Below, in pieces: positions 54,147 to 64,000 of a DNA stretch of 64,000 bases. This stretch comes from Litsea cubeba (lineage: Eukaryota > Streptophyta > Magnoliopsida > Laurales > Lauraceae). Each line of letters starts with the position of its first letter. Position 1 is the stretch's first letter. The stretch covers positions 13,934,611 through 13,998,610 of the forward strand of contig CM022951.1 of assembly GCA_012931725.1 (NCBI GenBank), in the 5' to 3' direction. Made by a program: the position numbers and the translations under genes. The notes beneath the pieces were generated by a model that did no database searches, had not been told where the DNA came from, and was given only the letters and a program-made list of their open reading frames with translations.

Positions 54147-55387
54147 AGCAAAAAGGGTCAGACACGACGGTCTGGCAAGCAAATACAACCATAATAGGAT
54201 GATAGAAAATCAAAGCATTAAATAAATGAGAGCCACGATTAAATCACGAATAATAACAATGACGAACTAAAGATAGAAGTAAACATCTTGATGGTTTACA
54301 AATCCAATGTTATGATAAGTGAATAAACAAATACCATAAGATAAATATTAGATGTATAAAAACATTGGCAGACCACGTAAAGCTAAATTCTCCTGTTACC
54401 GAAGTAACTGGAGCAGACAAAACCGTAGCCACTACTCGTGGGACCGGAACGAACATAGTCGTTATCAAACAAAACCGTAGCCACTACACGTGGGACCGGA
54501 TATAACCGTTGCCATGGTCGGTACAGACAGAATCCAAACTGCAGCTGGTGAACAGATTAAAGATTCCAAGCCGGATGATCAGTCCGACAAGGTAACCTAA
54601 GCTTAGTGGTGCCATTAGAATGAAAGTTCGAAACCTCGAAGTAATACAAATCCGTTTATAAGATACATTTCCAAAATCGATAAGAAAACTACTCCGAACA
54701 AATGCATATTGACGAATCCGAGCAAAATAGGTGAGTAGTCTTATCAATATCTAAAGATGTGGTAAACCACTTCAAAACATTCAAGGATTGGAGAAAGAAT
54801 CAGACAAAAGTCTTTTTACATGGAATGGATGTATGGTGATTTGACCATCTAATGTGGGTCGTCTCGATATACATTTGACCCCTTTATTGTCATTAAGAGA
54901 ACGTACTTTGGTGCCACCGAAGATCCTTGACAATTACAAGGGATGAAACGTACATTGAAACTTGAAGGATTCCCCAAAGGGGTTGTTCCGTATTCAAACC
55001 AATATACATAATGGTCTCATGTTTTAAAAGAATTGATTGGGCTTTAATATATATGTGTAGAAAAGTTGGGCTGAGTTGGACATGACTTTGGGCTTAAAAT
55101 GGACCTGAGAAACACTTCAATAAGTCTCCTAAAAAAATGATTAAAGCCTCTTGAATCAGGCCCTAATCAGGACTTGAACCAAGCCCAAAATAGCCCTTAA
55201 ATATGGCCCAAACAGTCCTTAAAACATGTCCATACAGACCTTGAGATGAGCCCAGAAATCAGGTCTTAAAACTGGCCCAAATCAGCCCTTGAAATGGCCC
55301 AATAACTGACCTTGAAACAGGCCCAAAACAGTCTCTAAATGGGCTCAAAGAATTCTTGAAACAGACCCAATTTCGGACTTGAACCAG

Positions 55388-55512
55388 GCCCCAGGCAGAG
55401 ATGGGCCTCGCTCGAGCGACCCAAGGTCCGCTCGAGCGAAGCCCAGACCGAGCCTGGGTCGCTCGAGCGGCCCTGTGGGTCGCTCGAGCGGCCCACTGGG
55501 TCTCTCGAGCGG
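55388..55512 (-). repeat. CGCTCGAGCG palindrome cluster in the 3' LTR of element B
   Basis: Six copies of CTCGAGCG-type palindromes spaced about 20-30 bases. The 5' LTR counterpart (63549-63682) has an additional ~30-base unit containing CAGGCAGAGCCTGG. Confidence 0.85.
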
Positions 55513-56388
55513 ACAGGGCTCTGTCCAGTCCGGCTCGCTGGCTTCTTTCTCTTCTTTTTTTCCATTTTTCTTGATCCTTTTTCATTCTTTTTCTTTCAAA
55601 CAAATTTCCAAGAACTTAGGGACCCATCCTTGACCTCCCAAACTCAACAAATCACCATCCATGATCCTTCCAATTGATCAAACACAACACTTTTTAAATC
55701 AAAGTTTTCTCCCTTTCTTTGAACACCAACCTTTAACACAAAGAAGTCAAATTTTCTAAATGACCAAAGTGAAAGCAAACTTCCAATACATTGTAAGACA
55801 ATATCATACGTGAAAATCAACATAACATTGCTTCATTCATTCAAAGTAAATCCATAAATCATAAAGGATTAGAACATAATAAGGGAAAGCCATGAAATGG
55901 AACCAAATAAGAGAAATCATCATATTAATTGTGAAATCTCCTTGCCTTAAGTCAAGATGGGAGCAATATTACTCTTCAAACAAAGCTCTAGTGTCTCAAG
56001 CTCCAAATCTACAAAAACCCCAAAATTTTCCCAAAGAAAACCATAAAATCAACATTTGTAAATCTCCAAGGAAAACCCTTGCATGTGGGATTAAAACACT
56101 CTAAATGAAGAGGAAAACAAGGATCTCAAGTTTGGAAAGCCATTGCTGACCTTGAGAAACCCAAACGAAGAAGAGAAGCTTGAATGAGAGCCTTGCCCTA
56201 GCTCAAAATCCTTGAAAAAGATATCTTTGGAGAGCTTGGAGAGGGAGGAAGAACTTTAGGAGATCAATCCTCCAAGAAAACTCCACCAAATGAGGGTTTC
56301 AGATGAGAGAGAAAGTGTGGGAAGAGAGGGAAAGACCCTAGCTCAAAACCTTGCAGGAAAAGAAATGAAGGAGAAGAAGAGAGGTTCC

Positions 56389-56400
56389 CCTTCTTATAAG
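56389..56400 (-). promoter_or_regulatory. Possible TATA box in the 3' LTR of element B
   Basis: On the minus strand ATCTTATAAGAAGGGGAACC could be the U3 core promoter, followed by a CT-rich leader. The equivalent 5' LTR region is outside the window. Confidence 0.4.
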
Positions 56401-56902
56401 ATAAGTTTTGTGGGCCCCGGTCTTCACAAAGCTGAAAATGGCATTTGCGGGCCCCGAATGAAAACGATGAAGAAGATAAAAACGATCAGCGAAATTTCTA
56501 CTTTCCAAAAAATATATTTTTGTCAATTTCTTAAATTTTCAAAATTTGGGTACATATTTTGTGTGAAAGGTCAGTTTTGCCCTTTTCCTCGAAAAACGCA
56601 ATTTCTGATCATTAAATCAAATTGGCCAAAACATGAAAGTTGATGATCTAGATGAAATGAGTCAAAATGCACAAAAATTGGGATTTTACAAACATCAATG
56701 TTAAACTCCACAAATTCACACACAATCCACGGGCGCCCCGGCCCGCGTCAAACTTAAGTCAATGACTCTCTCAAAGTTTCCAAAGCTAATCAAACATTCT
56801 AATCTAGCTTAAGAAAATAAGCTAATCGTCCACTAACCCCACTTATCAACTAATCACGGTTAAATATAATTAAATATTCCAAACCTGGGTCGGGGTCTGA
56901 CA

Positions 56903-56914
56903 TCCTCCACCCCT
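56903..56914 (-). promoter_or_regulatory. Polypurine tract of gypsy element B
   Basis: AGGGGTGGAGGA on the minus strand, directly before the 3' LTR. Confidence 0.85.
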
Positions 56915-56919
56915 AAAAA

Positions 56920-59900
56920 TCACATTTGGTCCTCCAAATGATCACTAACCTCTGGAAATAGCTGAGGGTACTTCTTTTGAACTTGATCACGAAGCTCCCA
57001 AGTGGCCTCTTCTGGTCCATGATTCTCGCAACGAATCTTTACCCACGGAATTGTTCTGTTTCTCAGTTCTTGCTCTTTGGTGTCAATAATCTCTGCCGGT
57101 TTCTCAAAGTATGTGGCATCCTCTCTAACATCCAACGGTTCATGATGTAACACGTGCGAAGGGTCCGAAACATACTTCCTTAGCATTGACACGTGAAACA
57201 CATTGTGCACACCCGACAGTTCTGGAGGCAAAGCTAATCTATATGCCACTTCCCCGATACGACTCAAGATCTCATACGGTCCAATGAACCTCTTAGACAA
57301 TTTTCCCTTCTGTCCAAATCTCAGTGTTCCTCTGACCGGAGATACCTTTAAGAATACTTTGTCTCCAACTTGGAATTGTAGATCCTTCCTTCGAACATCA
57401 GCATAGCTCTTCTGTCGGCTTCTCGAAATTTTCAATCGCTCATGAATAATTCTGACTTTGTCACTTGTTTCTTCAACCAAAGAAGGACCATGAAAACTGC
57501 GTTCTCCGACTTCTTCCCAACACACTGGGGTTCTACACTTCCTGCCATACAACGCTTCGAAAGGGGCCATCCCTATGCTTGAATGGTAACTATTGTTGTA
57601 GGCAAATTTATAGAGCGCTAAATTCTCGTCCCACTAATTCTTGAAATCAAGTACACACGCTCTAAGCATGTCTTCAAGGGTCTGAATAGTTCTCTCCGAC
57701 TGACCAACGGTTTGCGGGTGATACGCTGTACTGAATTGAAGCTTCGTTCCCATCGATTCATGTAAGGTCTTCCAAAACCTCGAAACAAATCTACTATCTC
57801 GATCTGAAGTAATGGAGACCGGCTGACCATGATGACTAACAATCTCCTTCACGAAAGCTTGTGCCAAAGCCAACATGTGCATCTTCTTACCGGTCTTCAA
57901 AGGAATAAAGTGTGCCGACTTCGTTAACCGATCCACTATGATCCAAATAGCATTGTTCCCTTTGCTTGTAGTCGGTAAACCCGAAACAAAATCCATTGTC
58001 AGGTGTTCCCATTTCCACTCTGGAATTTCTAACGGCTGCAAAAGACCAGGTGGTTTCTGATGTTCTGCCTTCACTAATTGACAAGTCAGGCATCTAGATA
58101 CAAAGGCTGCTATCTCTCTCTTCATATTATTCCACCAAAAACGACTCTTTAAATTTTGGTACATCTTCGTACTCCCCGGGTGTACAGATACCTCGTATTG
58201 TGAGCTTCTATCAAAATGTCATCCTTCAAATTGTCTATCTTTGGAACACAAAGTCTGCCACGGAAGTACAAAACTCCATCCATCATCTGAAAATCTGGCC
58301 GTTCCGAGATATGCTCCACAATTTTAGCCAAGTCTGGATCTTGCATCTGACTGTCCTTAATTTTCTGTATGAAGACTGGCTCAGACACTGCCATATTTGC
58401 CAACACAACTCCTTCCCTCAAAGGTTGGAACTCTACTCTCAATTCTTCAAATTGCTGAAAATTGTAAAACCCTTGCAAACTGGCCAAACAAACTGATTTT
58501 CTACTCAAAGCATCCGCCACTACGTTAACCTTCCCCGGATGATAGATGATCGGGGAATCATAGTCTTTGATGTACTCCATCCATCTTCTTTGCCTCATGT
58601 TTAATTCCTTTTGAGAGAACAAGTATTGGAGACTACGGTGATCCGAATGAACTTCAAATTTTTCTCCGTACAAGTAGTGTCTCCACATCTTCAACGCGAA
58701 CACTATAGCTGCCAACTCCAAATCGTGCGTCGCATATTTCTTCTCATGCTCCTTCAATTGCCTTGAACCATATGCAATCACATTTCCATTTTGCATCAAA
58801 ACACATCCAAGTCCTACTCCTGAAGCATCCGTGTAGATAACAAAACCACCACTCCCCGAAGGTAAGGTGAGGACAGGCGCTGAAGTTAAACTTTTCTTCA
58901 ATTCTTCAAAACTAGCTTCACATTTCTCTGACCATATGAACGGCACATTCTTTCGGGTCAACTTGGTCAACGGTGCTGCAATGGATGAAAATCCTTGAAC
59001 AAATCTCCTATAGTAACCTGCCAAACCCAGAAAACTTCTAATCTCAGTCACATTCTTCGGCTTCTCCCAATTGATGACTGCTTCTATCTTTGATGGATCA
59101 ACTGCTAGTCCTTCTTTAGAAATGATGTGACCAAGAAAAGTGACTTGCTCTAGCCAAAACTCGCACTTCCCAAACTTCGCATACAACTGATTATCTCTCA
59201 ACAACTGCAAGGAAGTCCTCAAATGCTGCTCATGGTCTTCTCTTGACTTGGAATACACTAGAATGTCATCAATGAAGACGACGGTGAACTGATCTAGATA
59301 GGGTGCGAAAATCTTGTTCATGAGAGCCATGAATACCGCTGGTGCATTCGTCAGTCCAAAGGGCATCACCAAAAACTCATAGTGCCCATACCTAGTTCGA
59401 AAAGCTGTCTTCGGGATGTCTGATTCTCTAACCCTCAACTGATGGTATCCGGACCTCAAATCTATCTTCGAGAAAAACTCTGCACCTTGCAACTGATCAA
59501 ACAACTCGTCTATCCTTGGCAAAAGGTACTTGTTCTTGATGGTCACTTGGTTCAATCTCCTGTAGTCTATACACATCCTCAAGCTTCCATCTTTCTTCTT
59601 GACAAATAACACTGGGGCTCCCCATGGAGAGACACTTGGCCTAACAAAGCCTTTTTCTAGCAACTCTTGCAACTGTAGTTTCAATTCTCCTAACTCTGCT
59701 GGAGCCATCCTGTAAGGAGCAATGAAGATCGGAGCAGTTCCTGGCATCAACTCTATTGTAAACTCAACCTCTCTGACAGGTGGTAACCCTGGAATCTCTT
59801 CCGGAAAAACATCGGGAAACTCGCACACTACCGGAATGTTCTCCACCCCTAGGGACTGTTCATCCTTGGTGACAAAAGCAATAAATCCCTCACATCCAGA

Positions 59901-61598
59901 TCTCAACAACTTAGCGGCAGAAAGAGCTGAAATAAACCTAGCCGGAGAAACCCTTTTCTCTCCCTGAAACTTCACCCCGGAGGATATCCCATCCAATCTA
60001 AAAACAATGGTCTTGCTATAGCAATCCATGGAGGCATGATGACCCACTAACCAATCCATGCCTAAAATGACATCGAAGTCATGCATAACTAAGGTAATAA
60101 GGTCTGCAGGAAAAATGACCTCTCCTATCTTCACGGAACAACTAGGGTAAAAAGTACTACACACAACTTGTTTCCCTACCGGAGTAGTAACAGTCAAAAC
60201 AAACTCTAACTCTCTAGCAGGTACACTAATCATTTTAGCAAACACATGGGATAAGAAAGAGTGGGTAGATCCCGGGTCAAACAACACTTTAGCTTCTACA
60301 TCACAAATTAGGAGTTTACCTTCCACAACATCTCCCGCTGCTTCTGCATCCACTTGATTGAGGTGATTGAGACGGCCTTGCTGACGCGGTCTATTTCGGT
60401 TCTGACTTGGCCTTCCTAGCTGCGCATTCCTGTTTTGTTGCGGTGGACGGACATTCTGATTCTGCGGTTGCTTACGGGGCTGCTGATTCTGTTGCTGCCT
60501 CGGTTGGTTCTGAGCTGCCTGTTGGTTCTGCTGAGGGGCTTGCCTTGGTGGCTGCTGAGGTGCCCTATTGCCTTGATTCCTGTTATTCGGGCAATCCCTC
60601 ATTTGGTGATCTGTGCCACCACACTTGAAACATGCACCCGAAACTCTATAGCACTGCTGAGAAGGGTGATTCTTGCCACAATGCTCACACCCACCTTGAG
60701 CTGGAGCATTTTGCTGTTTCTTTTGCCTCTTGCCTTGATAAGATTTCTGCCCTCCTTGGTACTGCTGCCTCTTCCTCTGGTTATCCTTGATAATCTGATT
60801 GTTGATGTCTTCGAACCTGTAGGCTCTTTTGATAGCCTCTTGAAAAGTGGTTGGTGGTACCACACCTAAAGCGTCTCTCAAGATAATGGGATTGAGTCCA
60901 TCCATGAACTTAGTGATCTTCTTCTCTTCTGTGTCCACAAGCTCCGGTGCATAGCGAGATAATTTCTCAAACGTAGTAAGATATTCAAGAACAGTCATGT
61001 CCTCTTGCTTGAGCAACTGAAACTCTACTGCCTTTTGCTTCTTGATGTGCGCGGGGACATACTTCTCACTGAATTGCTGTTTGAATGTGGCCCAAGCACT
61101 CCCATCCTCAATATTCTGATAACCTTCCTTAATAGTCTTCCACCATATATCTGCCAATCCAGTGAACATGGAGGCTGCTAAATGAACTCGTTGTCTGCCT
61201 GTGCATACAAAGATATCGAAGATGTTCTCTGTGTGGGCTAACCAATCATCAGCTGTCAAAGGATCTTCCTGTCCCGTGAACTCCTTAGGACCTCTCTTTC
61301 TGAACTTCTCAAATAAGACATTAGGATCTCGGTCCCTGTTCTGCACGGCTTCCACATTAGGCATTGGTTCGGGTCTCCTACCCAAAACTTCAAGCAATTG
61401 CCTCTGAACTTGAGTCAATTCTTCATCTTTCTTTGCCATCTGTTCTTGAAATCTAGCTTGATTCTCATTAGCTCGTTGTTGCTGTTCGACCAACATCTGC
61501 AAAAGTTGCTGGAATTGACCTGTCGTTTGGTTTTCAATCCCACTGTCATTATTACTGCCCGATGCATTTGCATTTGCTGGAGGTCTACGCGGAGGCAT
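56920..61598 (-). pseudogene. gag-pol: Gag-Pol polyprotein of gypsy element B, frameshift and stop in integrase
   Basis: It starts at MPPRRPPANANASG (61598), the usual Tekay-type start; an ATG 15 bases upstream is less likely. The first frame runs to 58149: Gag, two Cys knuckles (CEHCGKNHPSQQC near 310, and CFKCGGTDHQMRDC near 330, which is C-x2-C-x4-H-x4-C), protease DPGSTHS near 446, RT with FIDD near 781, and RNase H with YTDASGVGLG near 926. Within the integrase HHCC finger a one-base frame change near 58190 occurs (the HPGSTK part is in the other frame). The second frame holds the finger, catalytic DFVSGLP and SDRDSRF, and QTVGQSERTIQTL with the third acidic residue. An in-frame TAG at 57634-57636 follows. 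The frame then continues from 57570 into the C-terminal and chromodomain (ATWELRDQV) to 56920. Catalytic residues are otherwise kept. Confidence 0.93.
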
Positions 61599-61745
61599 AG
61601 TGCTGCAAAACAAATTGTTAGTACAACAAAATATAATAAATAAGGCGTTCCCAAACCCAATCGATACTAACTAATGGTAATTCTAACGAATCCTTGCCAC
61701 GTTCTTATGTTTCTATTCCAATTTTAATTGCCCCAAATATTTCTC

Positions 61746-61757
61746 GCTCTGATACCA
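61746..61757 (-). promoter_or_regulatory. Primer-binding site of gypsy element B
   Basis: TGGTATCAGAGC on the minus strand, exact for initiator-Met tRNA, four bases from the 5' LTR. Confidence 0.92.
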
Positions 61758-61761
61758 ATCC

Positions 61762-64000
61762 TGTCACGCCCCCGGACCGAGGTCCCGCTAAACGAGGCCT
61801 TAATCCGGGGTCGTGGCGCGACGGGCCGGAAAATTCCGCCCGCACACGCTAGTTTCCCACAGGTTTCCGCAGTAAGGATTCCCGAAATCCGATCCAACAG
61901 TGATAAATAAGAATCACTTTCATACAAAGAACTTACGCGGAAGCATTGTAGCAAACATAAAAGTCTCTCACAAACGGGTATAAGATGAGAACGCACGAGA
62001 CTAGCATCAAAAAGAGAAACATTCCATTGGTAGGCCCCAAAGTTAGTTTAAAGTTAATACAAAAGTAAAGTTAGCCATTAATTACAATTTTTCCCAAAAA
62101 GTATAAGCCAACAATGGCCACAACAAAAACCCAAAATGTATAGTATCTATTCCCAAAATGTGATCGCAGCTCCAAAACAACCCGACGTCTAAACGACATC
62201 ATCGGGCTGCCACTCGCCCTCCACAAGGACTATGGGTTCCGCCTCGAAGTGCGCCTCGACCGCGAGGGGCTCGACATCTGGCACCAAGCAAAAAGGGTCA
62301 GACACGACGGTCTGGCAAGCAAATACAACCATAATAGGATGATAGAAAATCAAAGCATTAAATAAATGAGAGCCACGATTAAATCACGAATAATAACAAT
62401 GACGAACTAAAGATAGAAGTAAACATCTTGATGGTTTACAAATCCAATGTTATGATAAGTGAATAAACAAATACCATAAGATAAATATTAGATGTATAAA
62501 AACATTGGCAGACCACGTAAAGCTAAATTCTCCTGTTACCGAAGTAACTGGAGCAGACAAAACCGTAGCCACTACTCGTGGGACCGGAACGAACATAGTC
62601 GTTATCAAACAAAACCGTAGCCACTACACGTGCAACCGGATATAACCTTTGCCATGGTCGGTACAGACAGAATCCAAACTGCAGCTGGTGAACAGATTAA
62701 AGATTCCAAGCCGGAAGATCAGTCCGACAAGGTAACCTAAGCTTAGTGGTGCCATTAGAATGAAAGTTCGAAACCTCGAAGTAATACAAATCCGTTTATA
62801 AGATACATTTCCAAAATCGATAAGAAAACTACTCCGAACAAATGCATATTGACGAATCCGAGCAAAACAGGTGAGTAGTCTTATCAATATCTAAAGATGT
62901 GGTAAACCACTTCAAAACATTCAAGGATTGGAGAAAGAATCCGGACAAAAGTCTTTTTACATGGAATGGATGTATGGTGATTTGACCATCTAATGTGGGT
63001 CGTCTCGATATACATTTGACCCCTTTATTATCATTAAGAGAACGTACTTTGGTGCCACCGAAGATCCTTGACAATTACAAGGGATGAAACGTACATTGAA
63101 ACTTGAAGGATTCCCCAAAGGGGTTGTTCCGCATTCAAACCAATATACATAATGGTCTCATGTTTTAAAAGAATTGATTGGGCTTTAATATATATGTGTA
63201 GAAAAGTTGGGCTGAGTTGGACATGACTTTGGGCTTAAAATGGACCTGAGAAACACTTCAATAAGTCTCCTAAAAAAATGATTAAAGCCTCTTGAATCAG
63301 GCCCAAATCAGGACTTGAACCAAGCCCAAAAGAGCCCTTAAATATGGCCCAAACAGTCCTTAAAACAGGTCCATACAGACCTTGAGATGAGCCCAGAAAT
63401 CAGGTCTTAAAACTGGCCCAAATCAGCCCTTGAAATGGCCCAATAACTGACCTTGAAACAGGCCCAAAACAGTCTCTAAATGGGCTCAAAGAATTCTTGA
63501 AACAGACCCAATTTCGGACTTGAACCAGGCCCCAGGCAGAGATGGGCCTCGCTCGAGCGACCCAAGGTCTGCTCGAGCAAAGCCCAGACAGAGCCTGGGT
63601 CGCTCGAGCGGCCCTGTGGGTCGCTCGAGCGAGGGCCAGGCAGAGCCTGGTCCGCTCGAGCGGCCCACTGGGTCTCTCGAGCGGACAGGGCTCTGTCCAG
63701 TCCGGCTCGCTGGCTTCTTTCTCTTCTTTTTTTCCATTTTTCTTGATCCTTTTTCATTCTTTTTCTTTCAAACAAATTTCCAAGAACTTAGGGACCCTTC
63801 CTTGACCTCCCAAACTCATCAAATCACCATCCATGATCCTTCCAATTGATCAAACACAACACTTTTTAAATCAAAGTTTTCTCCCTTTCTTTGAACACCA
63901 ACCTTTAACACAAAGAAGTCAAATTTTCAAAATGACCAAAGTGAAAGCAAACTTCCAATACATTGTAAGACAATATCATAAGTGAAAATCAACATAACAT
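61762..64000 (-). repeat. 5' LTR of gypsy element B (truncated at the window edge)
   Basis: The first 2.24 kb on the plus strand match 53632 onward with scattered single-base differences (for example GGGACC/GCAACC near 62632, GATGATC/GAAGATC near 62715) and one extra unit in the CTCGAGCG cluster. On the plus strand it starts TGTCACGCCCCCGGACCGAG. About 1 kb is missing beyond 64000. Confidence 0.92.

Larger units (their letters stand above)
53632..56902 (-). repeat. 3' LTR of gypsy element B
   Basis: 3271 bp. On the plus strand it starts TATCACACCCCCGGACCGAG, where the other LTR has TGTCACGCCCCC: two C/G-to-T/A type changes at the tip. It ends at GGGTCTGACA. It carries a CGCTCGAGCG repeat cluster at about 55388-55512. 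Confidence 0.92.
53632..64000 (-). mobile_element. Gypsy element B: Tekay/Del-type chromovirus, minus strand, cut by the window edge
   Basis: Left to right on the plus strand: 3' LTR (53632-56902), purine tract, gag-pol reading leftwards, primer-binding site, and 5' LTR (61762 onward, truncated at 64000). LTR ends are TGTCAGACCCC and GGGGGCGTGACA on the element's own strand. The visible part of the 5' LTR closely matches the 3' LTR, so insertion is recent. Coding order and chromodomain are as in element A, but the LTR sequences of A and B are unrelated. A frameshift and a stop in integrase make it non-autonomous. It is inserted in a copia element. The target duplication cannot be checked because the right end is outside the window. 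Confidence 0.92.

Noticed and set aside
1..64000. A new defence, biosynthetic or other multi-gene system
   Set aside because: There are no clustered host genes. Coding sequence is almost entirely retrotransposon or transposase derived.

Overview
This window is nuclear DNA of a flowering plant. It has AT-rich, gene-poor spacer, Ty3/gypsy chromoviruses and Ty1/copia elements primed by initiator-Met tRNA, Mutator-like (MULE) and hAT elements with exact 9- and 8-bp target-site duplications (TSDs), plant-type TATA boxes, and one plant-type terminal exon. I cannot name the species. Nothing is prokaryotic, and I see no complete host gene.

Layout. 1-12.5 kb: an LTR end cut by the window edge (1-1217), a 1.7-kb field of degenerate short repeats, a tandem ~0.9-kb duplication (3590-5430), a solo copia LTR (6252-6991, TSD AATGT), three foldback/MITE-like elements (about 7.4-8.9 kb), a 461-bp TRIM retrotransposon (9268-9728, TSD AAAAT), LTR-like sequence and another duplication. 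12.57-16.68 kb: a solo LTR (TSD TACAC) split by a 2.4-kb MULE (TSD TTTATTTAA) that carries a GC-rich block and about 1.1 kb of AT-rich minisatellite. 16.8-18.2 kb: a non-autonomous hAT (TSD GCCACAAC). 18.39-40.61 kb: one MULE of about 22 kb (TSD ATGTTTTAT). It holds a transposase zinc-knuckle remnant, nested inverted repeats, a 74-bp satellite and a captured-exon candidate, and is interrupted by a young 11,955-bp Tekay/Del-type gypsy element (25932-37886, TSD GCAGC).

40.6-49.4 kb: a TIR-like pair, a minus-strand LTR, two related MITEs, a terminal exon resembling the alpha-crystallin/HSP20-like IDM3 family (46421-46665), and a MULE with long inverted arms built from 33-bp repeats (47469-49354, TSD CTCTTCTTA). 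49.85-64 kb: a three-level nest. A MULE transposase pseudogene (SWIM finger plus OTU protease) was invaded by a copia element, which was invaded by a second Tekay-type gypsy element on the minus strand that runs off the right edge.

How it works together: almost everything here is mobile DNA. The TSDs and nesting give a relative order of insertion. Gypsy element A is nearly intact (one amber stop, near-identical LTRs). Gypsy element B is young by its LTRs but has a frameshift and a stop in integrase. No novel multi-gene system is evident. The most unusual items are the 22-kb nested MULE, the 74-bp satellite with paired B-box-like motifs, the 33-bp repeat MULE, and short splice-acceptor-preceded ORFs inside otherwise unrelated LTRs.
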